Shown piece by piece: positions 26,376-36,648 of a DNA stretch of 64,000 nucleotides; within the stretch, counting starts at the first letter, position 1, and each line of letters starts with the position of its first letter. Below the pieces are notes generated by a model. It did no database searches, was not told the origin of the DNA, and saw only the letters and a list, made by a program, of their open reading frames with translations. The position numbers and the translations under genes are program-made. The stretch lies in the NCBI GenBank assembly GCA_937904325.1, contig CALGTK010000375.1:55034-119033 (forward strand), written 5' to 3'. This DNA comes from an uncultured Planctomyces sp. (lineage in GTDB: Bacteria; Planctomycetota; Planctomycetia; Planctomycetales; Planctomycetaceae).

Positions 26376-29300
26376 ATGTTTTCGATCGGACGGAGCCCGA
26401 TCCTGAAATGTCACATACTCACTCGCTGCGCAACGTGCCTGATCATTGCGTCAGCTCCGGCTGTGAATGCGCAGTCCGCTCAGCCTCCAGAGTACCCTCA
26501 GCCTCCAGCCAAAGCGTCAACGCCTCCCAGCACAAAGCCAACTGCTGTTCCGCGGACGATTGCTGTTCCTCTCGCGACGACGAAGCCAGTTGCTCGAGCC
26601 ATCGATACTCGTTGGATTGCCCCTCCTGGATACGTCACGGACCGACAGTTAGTGATGCGGCTGACTCGGTTTCAAGGCGCTGTTCAGGGGCCGTGGCCTG
26701 CGGATTTCAACTGGAATGAAATGCTGCAGCAGGCTCATTCAGGAATCCTCGCCGCGTCAGAAGACACACTCGTTATTGCAATGCCCGACGGGGTGACTGG
26801 AGAAATGTCGCGATTGCCGTACGGAGTCCGTCTTCCGCCGCTTCGGAGCCTCAAGGGCGTCGCGGAAGAAATTATCGCTGACCTGCCGCAAGTCGGTCGC
26901 GAAGCATGGCACCGCGTGATTTCAAATCGTGCGGATGCTGAATACAGCGAAGCGGTTCGTACTGCCAACTGGGCGACGATCAGCAGAATCGCCAGCCAGG
27001 ATGTTCACACGCCCGCGGGCTACGCCGCTGTCGACCTGTTGGGTAATCGGCATCTGGATCAGAATCGACCGCTGGCTGCCATTCGGCAGTTTTATCGATT
27101 GCTGAAGTCAGAGGTCGCTCGGGAAAGTCGAGAACCGAGTCTTTCCGTCCGGACCGCAGTCGCGTGGAGCAATCTCGGACGACCTGGTCAGGCCAGACTT
27201 GCGTTAATCGACCTTTCGCGGTGGCTGAGTAAGCATCCGCAGGTCGCATCCAGTCTTCCGGGCGACTTCATCGCTGATACAACAGTCTGGATGCGTAATC
27301 ATCGGTTATCAGAAAACGCCCCGATTGATTATGAAATCGGCGATCGATTTGCGTCGGCGGGGCTATTGCCGAACGCTTCAAAATCGGCTTTCAGTCCTGA
27401 TGCCCCGGTGCTCTGGGAGTCGCGAACGTCTGGCTTCAATACATCTGTCACTGACTCGATTACAGATGATGATCGAGCGAAATTTCTGCGGCGAATTGAC
27501 GAAGAGGATTTCAATGCGGAAGACCCTTTTCCTGAGTCGGAGACAGAAACGGCCGCCCTTGTCGAAGTCGGACTGGCTCATCTGGCCCAGCGCGATTTGC
27601 GGCGAAAAACGAAGGCATTGCCGGCGACTGAGCCCATCCTTGCGAATGGGCATGCCGTATTCCGAACGCTCAACCGAATTCGCTCAGTTGACCTGAAGAC
27701 AGGCTCTCTCCGATGGGAATCTTTCCTTGCAGACTCCGCATTTGCTGAGCAGTTTGATCTGCAGCGAGCCGATCGGTCCGTCAACGTCCCACAGGAATCA
27801 AATGACATCACCAGTCCGCTGAACAGCCGACAGTCCGCCGTCATTTATGTCAAGAGCCGGTTGGATCGAACGAGCGGAACACTCAGTACCGATGGCAAAG
27901 TATTATTCGCTCTCGAAGAAGGTGGTGTTACAGCGAAGGCAACCTCTTATCAGCAGCCGGGAGTTCGGCAATCGGCGCCACGAAGCTGGAATCGACTTTG
28001 TGGAATTGATCTGGAAAACGGAATTCTGCAATGGCAGCTTGGTGGTCCCGAAGGTGAACACGAGCTTCCGGCAGCGGGCATGTTTTTCCTGGGCGTTCCG
28101 ACCGTCGTGGATGACTCGATTTACGTTCTTGGCGAACAGTCCGGATCGATTCGGCTGCTCTGTCTGGATCCGTTGACGGGGAAGGTCAAGTGGACTCAAC
28201 CCGTTGCAACAGCCAGCGCAGCGATCACCCAGGAAGGTCTACGGCGTATCGGCGGCATCAGTCCTCGAATCGCCGAAGGATTAATCATCTGCCCGACGGT
28301 TTGTGGCCTGGTCGTGGCATTTGATCCTGAACTTCAGCGTCTCGCATGGACAAGCAACTATCGCACAACGATGACCGCACGACCGATACCGCGACGTATG
28401 TTCCGCGGACCGGCGCCAGTCAACATGCACCATGTCGATTCACTGGATCGTTGGCGTCACGATGCAAGTTTTGTGACCGCGGGGCAGATTGTCATGTCGC
28501 CACTGGATTCACCGGAGCTGATCTGTGTGGATGCCGTGTCAGGGGACAGGATGTGGTCACAGCCGCGTGGCCAGGGATTATTCGTTGGCGCGGCGTTCGG
28601 AAATCAGGTCATCGTTGTGGATGATTCCGCCGTTCGTTCACTGAGTCTGAAGGATGGATCACTGAGCTGGGCAGTCCAACTGAACCAGAGAATCCCGACG
28701 GGCCGAGGTCTCCGAATCGGGCCCTTGTTTCACCTTCCTGTTGCGACCGTTGTCATGACGGAATCGACGACGAACCACGAAATCAGTGACGATCCCGCGA
28801 GTGACCAGGCGATCGAACACAATGGAAGACTGGTCACGATTGATCTTCGAACAGGCCGATTACTGGCTGAGTCCAGAACACCCGATGGTCAGCCACTGGG
28901 AAACCTGGTGGCCCACGAAGGGCAGCTTCTTTCTCAAAGATTTGACTCAGTCGTGGCGATGGAATCGTTGGCCGTCGTTGAGTCGACTCTGGCAAAACAG
29001 CTTAAGCTGAAGCCCGGCGATTCCAGCGTGCTGGAAAGTCGAGCGCGAATTCGACTGCATGAAGGAAGGCTTGAGGAAGGGCTGAGCGATTTGCAGTCGG
29101 CAGTACAGGACATAAAGGCAAGGACAGCGTTAGACCTGCTCGTTGAGCAGTCGCTTGAGCAATTGCGGCATGGTCAGGAACTGGTTGGTGAGACGAGGCA
29201 GGTTCTCGCCGATGCTGATTTGAGTGCAGTGCAACGTAACGCTCTGGATGCTGTTCGTGCCGAGCGTTTGCTGGCTGCAGGCAAGCATGTTGCTGCTTTC

Positions 29301-31124
29301 GACCTGCTCCTCGATTCGCCGAGAGTGGATGCGAAAACGGGTAAACCGTTCATCGTCTATGCGGACCCGCTGGCAATTTCGTCGGATGCCTGGGTCGCTG
29401 CTCAGCTTCAGGCCGCGTATGAGCAAGCTTCCTCGCGACGTCTCGGACTGGGCCATGTCGCCTCGCTGGATGAACGGGTTCGCAAACGTTTGGAGCAGGC
29501 GAAAGCTCAATCCGACCCGGAAGCATTGCGTGAATGGTTAGAGTTGTTTTCCTGGCACCAGCTTTTCGCAGAAACCGCTATCACATTGACGGAGCGACTC
29601 GATGTAGAAAACGACGCTTTCGAATTTAACTCGCTGTTGACGAGACTTTCTGTTCACTCGGACCCCGCGGTCGCCACCGCGGCCCGCAAGCGTCTTGCAA
29701 AACCAAACTTCACTGTTGCGTGGCCGGAAAACGTTCCACGTGTCAGGACTGCAAGTCATAAGCTTAGTGTAGATCGCAGAGTGCTTGTCGACGTCTCCGG
29801 CAACCGAAGCGCGGCCATCCGCGGCTTCGAATTCGAGCTAAGCCTTAACGGGGTAACAGCGCTGTCTCCGTCAGGAAAACCGCTCTGGACGCTGCAGGAA
29901 GAACAACTCGGCAGTGATCCATTACTGACGACAAGTCGGCACAACAGCAGCCGGTTTTTCAGCAACGGTCATCTGCTGGTCATGTTGACCGGCACGGAAT
30001 TCTCAGTGTTCGACATTCGAGAATCAACTCCGCAGCGGCTGTGGTTCAAGCGGTTTATCAGTCGAGAAGCCGAAGGGTTTCTTCAGATGCGGCAGACGCA
30101 TCCGCTCGGTAATCCGATTTTAGTTTCGGGAAGTACGCCGGTCGGTTCCGTGGACTTTCTGACTTCTCACAGTCTCGTGTACCGCACTGGTTCGACGCTC
30201 CGCGTGGCCGACGCCTTGTCCGGCAAGACGATCTGGGCGAGAGATAATATTCGCCCAGACGCCATTGTTGTCGGTGACGAATTCGCGTTGTCCGTCGTGC
30301 ATGTGCGAAGTGCTCATTGCCAGTTATTCGACATTCGCACGGGCCGGCTGATTGGTGAGCATTTCGATATACCACTAAATGGAATTTTGACAACTTTCGG
30401 TACAGATCTGATAGTCAGACAAAACCGCGGTGCGACGCATACCATTAGCCGGATCGATATGTATTCCGGGAAGCCAACATGGGAATTCGAATTCCCGGAC
30501 AACGGTTCCATTCGAGCGACCCGTGAAAGGGGGCTCGTAGAGTTTCACCCGGACGGAAAAGTACTTGTCCGAGATCAGTTGACCGGCAAAGTAATCATCA
30601 AAACGCAAGTAGAAAAGCAGGTCGTTCCCGGACGATTCTTCCTGCACGAAACTCCGACCGAGTACGTTCTGTTTTCGGCGACCCCGCAACGCACATTTCA
30701 ATCACGGATCGGAGCATTGCCCCAGCAACTGCAGGGGACTCCTCAGCACAAAGTGGAAGGCCTCGCTTACGGGATTGACCGCACAACCGGAAAGCTTCTT
30801 TGGTCGGTTGATATCGAGCCTCAGTATTTTGCAGCAAAGCAGCCATCGCAGTTACCGTTTGTCGTTCTTGCCTGCCGGTCGAATTCCGATCGTGTGAATG
30901 GTCAACTTTCGCGTCCGGCGCCGAAGTATCCGATGAGAGTTCTTGATACTCGAACAGGGCACACAATCTTCGCCACAGATGGCGAAACCGACGGAGAAAA
31001 CGTGATCCGATATCTCAGCACGGGAGACGTAGATAAAAAACAGGCGTCCATAATATTTGGAAAAGCAGTTATTCACTTTGACTATTCAGGAAAGCCACAA
31101 GCCACGGCACCATCACAGGATTGA
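26376..31124 (+). CDS. Giant exported PQQ-like beta-propeller / TPR protein
   Basis: The ATG at 26376 has GGAG seven bases upstream and starts a signal peptide (TRCATCLIIASAPAVNAQS), giving 1582 residues. After a Pro/Thr-rich stretch and a helical region come repeated PQQ-type blades. Examples are LKTGSLRWES, LENGILQWQLGGP, LTGKVKWTQP, VSGDRMWSQP and LKDGSLSWAV (about residues 430-870). A helical TPR-like stretch follows (RIRLHEGRLEEGLSDLQSAV, about 880-1110). A second propeller ends the protein (LSGKTIWARD, YSGKPTWEFEF, TTGKLLWSVD). Large PQQ/TPR proteins are common in planctomycetes; BamB-like scaffolding or quinoprotein chemistry cannot be told apart. The M20 gene follows after 3 nt. Confidence 0.85.
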   Translation: MFSIGRSPILKCHILTRCATCLIIASAPAVNAQSAQPPEYPQPPAKASTPPSTKPTAVPRTIAVPLATTKPVARAIDTRWIAPPGYVTDRQLVMRLTRFQGAVQGPWPADFNWNEMLQQAHSGILAASEDTLVIAMPDGVTGEMSRLPYGVRLPPLRSLKGVAEEIIADLPQVGREAWHRVISNRADAEYSEAVRTANWATISRIASQDVHTPAGYAAVDLLGNRHLDQNRPLAAIRQFYRLLKSEVARESREPSLSVRTAVAWSNLGRPGQARLALIDLSRWLSKHPQVASSLPGDFIADTTVWMRNHRLSENAPIDYEIGDRFASAGLLPNASKSAFSPDAPVLWESRTSGFNTSVTDSITDDDRAKFLRRIDEEDFNAEDPFPESETETAALVEVGLAHLAQRDLRRKTKALPATEPILANGHAVFRTLNRIRSVDLKTGSLRWESFLADSAFAEQFDLQRADRSVNVPQESNDITSPLNSRQSAVIYVKSRLDRTSGTLSTDGKVLFALEEGGVTAKATSYQQPGVRQSAPRSWNRLCGIDLENGILQWQLGGPEGEHELPAAGMFFLGVPTVVDDSIYVLGEQSGSIRLLCLDPLTGKVKWTQPVATASAAITQEGLRRIGGISPRIAEGLIICPTVCGLVVAFDPELQRLAWTSNYRTTMTARPIPRRMFRGPAPVNMHHVDSLDRWRHDASFVTAGQIVMSPLDSPELICVDAVSGDRMWSQPRGQGLFVGAAFGNQVIVVDDSAVRSLSLKDGSLSWAVQLNQRIPTGRGLRIGPLFHLPVATVVMTESTTNHEISDDPASDQAIEHNGRLVTIDLRTGRLLAESRTPDGQPLGNLVAHEGQLLSQRFDSVVAMESLAVVESTLAKQLKLKPGDSSVLESRARIRLHEGRLEEGLSDLQSAVQDIKARTALDLLVEQSLEQLRHGQELVGETRQVLADADLSAVQRNALDAVRAERLLAAGKHVAAFDLLLDSPRVDAKTGKPFIVYADPLAISSDAWVAAQLQAAYEQASSRRLGLGHVASLDERVRKRLEQAKAQSDPEALREWLELFSWHQLFAETAITLTERLDVENDAFEFNSLLTRLSVHSDPAVATAARKRLAKPNFTVAWPENVPRVRTASHKLSVDRRVLVDVSGNRSAAIRGFEFELSLNGVTALSPSGKPLWTLQEEQLGSDPLLTTSRHNSSRFFSNGHLLVMLTGTEFSVFDIRESTPQRLWFKRFISREAEGFLQMRQTHPLGNPILVSGSTPVGSVDFLTSHSLVYRTGSTLRVADALSGKTIWARDNIRPDAIVVGDEFALSVVHVRSAHCQLFDIRTGRLIGEHFDIPLNGILTTFGTDLIVRQNRGATHTISRIDMYSGKPTWEFEFPDNGSIRATRERGLVEFHPDGKVLVRDQLTGKVIIKTQVEKQVVPGRFFLHETPTEYVLFSATPQRTFQSRIGALPQQLQGTPQHKVEGLAYGIDRTTGKLLWSVDIEPQYFAAKQPSQLPFVVLACRSNSDRVNGQLSRPAPKYPMRVLDTRTGHTIFATDGETDGENVIRYLSTGDVDKKQASIIFGKAVIHFDYSGKPQATAPSQD

Positions 31125-31127
31125 CTA

Positions 31128-32492
31128 ATGCAGGACGTGATCGACCATCTCGAACAGAACCAGGAAGCGGCTCTCGAGCAACTGAAAGAGCTGTTGCGAA
31201 TCCCAACGGTCAGTGCCGATTCGGCCTTTGCTGATGACATGCGAAAGGGAGCAGAGTTTGTCCACAACGCGTTGCAGGAAGCCGGGCTGAGCGTCAAGAC
31301 GATCGAAACGCCCGGACACCCGATTATCTATGCTGAGTGGTTGAAGGCTGAAGGTGCTCCTACTGTTTTGATCTACGGTCACTACGATGTGCAGCCGCCG
31401 GATCCGTTGGACTTGTGGACGACGCCGGCTTTCGAGCCGGATGTTCGTGATGGTTGTATCTGGGCTCGCGGAGCGACCGATGACAAAGGCCAGTGCTGGA
31501 CTCATGTTTTGTCAGTTGGCGCGTGGCTTAAAGTTCATGGCTCACTGCCGGTTAACATTAAGTTCGTCATCGAGGGTGAAGAAGAGGTTGGCAGCGAAAA
31601 CCTTGACGTCTTTCTTGAGCAGCACAAAGAGAAACTGGCCTGCGACGTTGCCGTGGTCAGTGATTCCTCGCAGTACGCACCGGGCATTCCAGCAATCACC
31701 TACGGACTGCGAGGCATCCTTGCCTGTGAAGTGACGCTGACCGGCCCGAATCGTGATCTTCATAGCGGCTCGTTTGGCGGAGCGGTCATCAATCCCGTCA
31801 ACGCGCTCTGTCGGCTGATGGGCATGCTTCACGATGATCAGGGGCGGATTCAAATTCCCGGATTCTACGATTCCGTCATCGCATTGACTGCAGAAGAACG
31901 TGCACAGTTTGCGTCGCTGCCATTTGACGAGTCGGAATGGCTGGCGGATCTCGGCACGGATGCTCCCGCGGGCGAAGTCGGCTTTTCATCAAACGAGCGT
32001 CGCTGGGCTCGGCCGACGTGCGACATCAACGGAATTTCTGGTGGATACTCAGGAGAAGGCCCGAAGACCATCGTCCCTTCAAAAGCAACGGCCAAGATTA
32101 CGTGTCGCCTGGTGCCAGATCAGAATCCCGAACAATTGACCGCCGCGTTGAAGAATTTCCTGGCTGACAATCTTCAACCGGGTTTGAAATTTGAATTCAC
32201 ATCGCAGCATGGCGCCCCCGCAAGCGTTGCAGATCTCAACAGCCCCTACATGGCGGCGGCGAAGTCGGCGATCGAAAAATCATTCGACAGCGTGCCGGTC
32301 ATGGTGCGCGAAGGCGGCTCCATTCCCGTCGTGGGAAGTTTCAAGGAGATCCTCGGGATTGACACGCTGCTCCTCGGCTGGGGCCAGAACAGCGACAACC
32401 TGCACAGCCCCGACGAACACTTCAGTATTGAAGACTTCCACCGAGGCACCGCCGCGAGCGCCTATCTCTGGCAGGAACTCGCGAACGGGTAG
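31128..32492 (+). CDS. M20-family dipeptidase
   Basis: This zinc metallopeptidase of the M20/M25/M40 family has 454 residues. Metal ligands and catalytic residues sit in [10 protein letters not shown] (His85, Asp87), [11 protein letters not shown] (Asp118/119) and [15 protein letters not shown] (Glu151-153). The lid/dimerisation domain includes [22 protein letters not shown]. Family members hydrolyse dipeptides in the cytoplasm. It starts 3 nt after the giant PQQ protein, with AGGA from that gene's end as its ribosome-binding site, so the two are translationally linked although their products work in different compartments. Confidence 0.93.
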   Translation: MQDVIDHLEQNQEAALEQLKELLRIPTVSADSAFADDMRKGAEFVHNALQEAGLSVKTIETPGHPIIYAEWLKAEGAPTVLIYGHYDVQPPDPLDLWTTPAFEPDVRDGCIWARGATDDKGQCWTHVLSVGAWLKVHGSLPVNIKFVIEGEEEVGSENLDVFLEQHKEKLACDVAVVSDSSQYAPGIPAITYGLRGILACEVTLTGPNRDLHSGSFGGAVINPVNALCRLMGMLHDDQGRIQIPGFYDSVIALTAEERAQFASLPFDESEWLADLGTDAPAGEVGFSSNERRWARPTCDINGISGGYSGEGPKTIVPSKATAKITCRLVPDQNPEQLTAALKNFLADNLQPGLKFEFTSQHGAPASVADLNSPYMAAAKSAIEKSFDSVPVMVREGGSIPVVGSFKEILGIDTLLLGWGQNSDNLHSPDEHFSIEDFHRGTAASAYLWQELANG

Positions 32493-32546
32493 TGGGACCA
32501 AACGTCGCAGCTTCCACGACCGGTCCTGCATTCATCAAAACAGTTC

Positions 32547-32840
32547 TCAAATCACCTGGCCATCACAGACGATTGTGACCGGGCGGCCGATGTTGGTCAG
32601 GTATTCCTGAGTCTGGTCGATTCCTGACGCGTGGTAGAACCTGGCGACTGCATAGTCGGTAGTGAAGGCTTCGTCTTCGTTGGCTGGAAGCGTTGCGCTG
32701 GTATTGCTGCGTACGAGGACCTGGCCACCCAGCAATCTGGTTTTGTTGAACTCCTTGTAATCGTTGTCCGCATTTCGAGTCCGCTGAATTTCGTCGGTGA
32801 GAAACATCGCGTGAAACGGAATTGTGTTTCCTTCGCTCCG
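32547..32840 (-). pseudogene. 3' remnant of a DUF1501 gene
   Basis: Within the minus-strand 152-aa frame (32547-33005) the last 60 or so residues read LLGGQVLVRSNTSATLPANE, then FYHASGIDQTQEYLTNIGRP. This is the C-terminus of DUF1501 proteins; compare GGQVFGSSNATASEPEENP and YHTMGI in the intact copy at 42.4 kb. Upstream, EIQRTRNADNDY resembles a damaged EFGRTP...NGRD motif. The Tat signal and first three quarters of the gene are missing and no start remains in context. The left boundary is the stop; the right boundary is approximate. Confidence 0.72.
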
Positions 32841-32919
32841 AAACTGCTGCAACTTCGGCCGAAGAATTCCGAACCGTTGCCACTTCTGCAATCCTGGTTT
32901 GGTTGTAAAAGTGTTGCTT

Positions 32920-33304
32920 TTTTTGACTCCTGTCGCGGACCGAAGCTCCGGTAGTTGAACTTTGCTCCGCTTGCGACCCGGCGATACAGCAGCTGGGGTT
33001 GTCAACTTCCTTTTTCAAAGCAAAGCCCGCCTTCGGGATCATCGACGTTCGTCGGTTTATTGAGAATGATACTCTCTTGTGGCCTGGCAACATCGAGGCG
33101 ACCGTCGCTGATCTCTTTGTGATCTTTCTTGAAATCAAACTCCAACAGTGAAAGTTGAAATCCACCTCGAGCCTGAAAGGAACCGTGACACTCGGAGCCA
33201 TTGTTGCCCAGCCGGCCCATCAACGGCATAACGAGTCTGGCAACGACGTCCTGGACACGCCCGATCAGTACCCTGGCGTTAGACAGCTTTCTGGTGCAAC
33301 ACAA
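32920..33304 (-). pseudogene. 5' remnant of a DUF1549/DUF1553 gene with an in-frame stop
   Basis: The 100-aa frame contains RLVMPLMGRLGNNGSECHGS, then FQARGGFQLSLLEFDFKKDH and IILNKPTNVDDPEGGLCFEKGS. This is the haem-motif N-terminus of planctomycete DUF1549/DUF1553 proteins. A TGA follows EKGS exactly where the family has Trp (GSW), and the same frame continues with QPQLLYRRVASGAKF, the expected next block. About 700 residues of the family are missing. The first Cys of the haem motif is also lost (GNNGSECH). It begins 27 nt after the sulfatase stop, so it was probably the second gene of a sulfatase operon. Confidence 0.78.
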
Positions 33305-33331
33305 CTCCGCATTTCTGACGGCACGATCGCT

Positions 33332-34831
33332 CTACTTTTTCTTGCCGCGTTTGCCTTTGCCGCTGCCCGACTTTTTATTCGGGTCGTATTGCGGATTGAG
33401 AGTTGTCGGGACCGGGGCGTTGACTTCTTTTCGCCAGGCGAGCATTGCCTCGTGGAGTTCTTTGCATTTGTCCACGTGCGACCTGGAAAGGTCGACCTGT
33501 TCGCCGAGGTCGTCGTGCAGGTAGTAGAGTTCCTGGCGGCCGGTTTCGAACCACTCGATCAGTTTCCAATGACCCATGCGGATGGCTCCGGCGGGAGTTG
33601 TGCGGAATGGCCCACCATGAGGATCACCAGTGCCCTGCAGGTAACACGGGAAGTGCCAGAACAGAGCACGGCGATCCAGCGATCCGTCAGGTGCGCTAAG
33701 CAACTCTGCGAAGCTGGCTCCGTCAAGCGTGTAATTCTTCGGCGGCTTTGTACCGGCAACTTCGAGCAGTGTCGGATAGAAGTCGACGCCGATCACTGGC
33801 TCTTCACATTTGGTGCCAGGCCTGGTGACTCCCGGCCAGCGGACAATCATTGGTTCGCGAATGCCACCTTCGTAGAGCATTCCTTTACCACCCCGCAACG
33901 GATAGTTCGAAGTCGCGCCCAGGTAGCCGCCGTTGTCTGAGAAGAACAGAACAATTGTGTTGTCGGCCAATTCGAGTTCGTCAAGTTTCGCCAGCACGTC
34001 GCGGACGCTGTGATCGACGCTTTCGACCATCGCTGCGTACTTCGCATTTTTGTGGTGTTCTGCTTTTGGTTTAGCTTCATATTTCTCAACAAGGTCGGCG
34101 CGTCCCTGAATCGGCGTGTGGACGGCATAGTGCGTCAGGTAGAGGAAGAATGGGACGCCTTTGTTCGCTTCGATGAACCTGCAGGCTTCGGCAGTCAGTC
34201 GATCGGTCAGGTACTCGCCAGACTCTTTGTTGACGAGGTTGGGGTATTTGTAGGGGCTGTGGTATCCGCCGCCGCTGGGACTACCCCATTCTTTGCCGGC
34301 AATATTGACGTCGAAGCCCTGCGTCGTTGGATCGGCTCCAAGGTGCCACTTGCCCATCGATGCGCTGGTGTAGCCGCTGGTGTGAAGCGACTCGGCAATC
34401 GTGATGAAGTCGTCGCCCAGGACGGTTTTGTTCGGAGTTGGTTCAAGTTTGCGTTGAGCGTGGTTGCCTCGTTTGGGATCTCCAACCGTATAGATGCCGT
34501 GCCGTGGTGAGTACTGGCCAGACATCAGGCACGCTCTGCTGGGAGCACAGTTTGGAGCACAGGCATAGGCATCGGTGAAGACGAGACCTTCGGAAGCAAG
34601 GCGATCGATGTTGGGCGTTTCGTGATTGTCACTGCCCATAAAGCCGACGTCGGTCCAGCCCATGTCGTCGATGAAAAAGAAGACGATGTTCGGCTTTTTG
34701 ACGCCGCTCTTCTTTTCAGCTGGCTCCGCCGCAGACGTCGACGATGCGGCCATCGTGCAGATTACGAACAAAGCGGCGAGCATGCTGAGACGGAAGAGAT
34801 CCCGCGCTGACTGAATCGGGAAGTGGGGCAT
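33332..34831 (-). CDS. Exported arylsulfatase (type I, formylglycine-dependent)
   Basis: A signal peptide (LSMLAALFVICTMAASSTSAA) precedes an alkaline-phosphatase-fold sulfatase. The modification motif is CAPSRACLMSGQ with Cys95 as the residue converted to formylglycine. Metal ligands appear in IVFFFIDDMGWTD and FFSDNGGY, and KWHLG and HGIYTVGDP are also present. At 499 residues it is normal length and ends in an unusual basic tail (KKSGSGKGKRGKKK). Planctomycetes use many such enzymes on sulfated algal polysaccharides; the substrate here is unknown. Directly downstream are the DUF1549/DUF1553 and DUF1501 remnants. Confidence 0.94.
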   Translation of the reverse strand: MPHFPIQSARDLFRLSMLAALFVICTMAASSTSAAEPAEKKSGVKKPNIVFFFIDDMGWTDVGFMGSDNHETPNIDRLASEGLVFTDAYACAPNCAPSRACLMSGQYSPRHGIYTVGDPKRGNHAQRKLEPTPNKTVLGDDFITIAESLHTSGYTSASMGKWHLGADPTTQGFDVNIAGKEWGSPSGGGYHSPYKYPNLVNKESGEYLTDRLTAEACRFIEANKGVPFFLYLTHYAVHTPIQGRADLVEKYEAKPKAEHHKNAKYAAMVESVDHSVRDVLAKLDELELADNTIVLFFSDNGGYLGATSNYPLRGGKGMLYEGGIREPMIVRWPGVTRPGTKCEEPVIGVDFYPTLLEVAGTKPPKNYTLDGASFAELLSAPDGSLDRRALFWHFPCYLQGTGDPHGGPFRTTPAGAIRMGHWKLIEWFETGRQELYYLHDDLGEQVDLSRSHVDKCKELHEAMLAWRKEVNAPVPTTLNPQYDPNKKSGSGKGKRGKKK

Positions 34832-35106
34832 GACATTTCTTTCGCGGTAAAGTCGATTAAGTTTCCAGGAATACTGAACAGTCTGTCGAGAACGATGATG
34901 CTACTTTGGCTGACCGAAAACATTCTGCAACCGTGCGAACTCACGGCACTGAAATGCTTCGCTGCAGCCGCTATGAATCGTCTTTAATTTTTGGGCCAAC
35001 CCTTTTACTGGAATCGGTTCTTGCTTAGAGTTTGTGGAACAAACGTTTTCGATCGTACATTGTGCCTCGCACGGCGTTTTGCTGGTTGTCAGGTTGTTCT
35101 CCGGCC

Positions 35107-35132
35107 AGGTGGGACACACTGTTGTCCCACCT
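35107..35132. repeat. Perfect 10-bp inverted repeat upstream of recA
   Basis: AGGTGGGACA-CACTGT-TGTCCCACCT. It lies 190 nt before the recA start in a divergent intergenic region without a T-run. It may be a dispersed palindromic repeat, or an operator. Confidence 0.55.
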
Positions 35133-35259
35133 GTTTGAAAACGCGGCATTAACAGTTTTCATCGGGCTTGTGAGCGTCGATAAGAATCGGCAGGATTAGC
35201 GAAGGCCTTTCAGTGTGCACTGTGCATCACTCGGTGAGGTCTGTGGATTCACTTTGATT

Positions 35260-35274
35260 GTGGCTGACAGCCAC
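35260..35274. promoter_or_regulatory. Small palindrome close to the recA start
   Basis: GTGGCT-GAC-AGCCAC (6-bp arms) lies 48 nt upstream of the recA ATG, the place expected for a promoter-overlapping operator or 5' UTR hairpin. It does not look like the known Gram-negative or Gram-positive LexA boxes. Confidence 0.4.
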
Positions 35275-35321
35275 ACTCGGACGCAGTTTTAATCGCAGAC
35301 AGAATGGAAGGAAGTCGACGT

Positions 35322-36401
<1,080 letters not shown>

Positions 36402-36464
36402 TACTGGTTCGACTTTCTATGCAAGAAGAGGGTCGATTCAGCCATTGATTACGAGTAAAAGTAA

Positions 36465-36504
36465 CGAGCCGACACGGTGAGCAATCTACTTCCGCGTCGG
36501 TTCG
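36465..36504 (+). terminator. Terminator hairpin after recA
   Basis: CGAGCCGACACGG pairs with CCGCGTCGGTTCG (13 bp with two G-U wobbles) across a 14-nt loop. TTTCTGTTTG follows. It lies 63 nt after the recA stop. Confidence 0.65.
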
Positions 36505-36648
36505 TTTCTGTTTGTCAGTTCTCTTTAGTTCAGCAGAAAGGTGCGTTATTGACGCGCCATCGGATGAAGTTTCAATCGCATTCGCACGTCGAAACATCCT
36601 CGACGCTTTGTGATTCTTCCATTAACCAGGTCAATCAAGGGTAGATCC

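Larger units (their letters stand above)
34832..35321. other. Intergenic region upstream of recA
   Basis: This 490-nt stretch lies between divergent sulfatase and recA genes. It holds two inverted repeats described separately. The 82-aa minus-strand ORF (34901-35149) spans one of them and looks like a chance frame. I saw no match to the E. coli-type SOS box, CTGT-N8-ACAG. Confidence 0.45.

Noticed and set aside
33155-33940. 261-aa plus-strand ORF
   Set aside because: It is antisense to the sulfatase C-terminus and the DUF1549/DUF1553 remnant; no domain was seen.
34901-35149. 82-aa minus-strand ORF upstream of recA
   Set aside because: It includes the perfect inverted repeat at 35107-35132 and shows no coding features.
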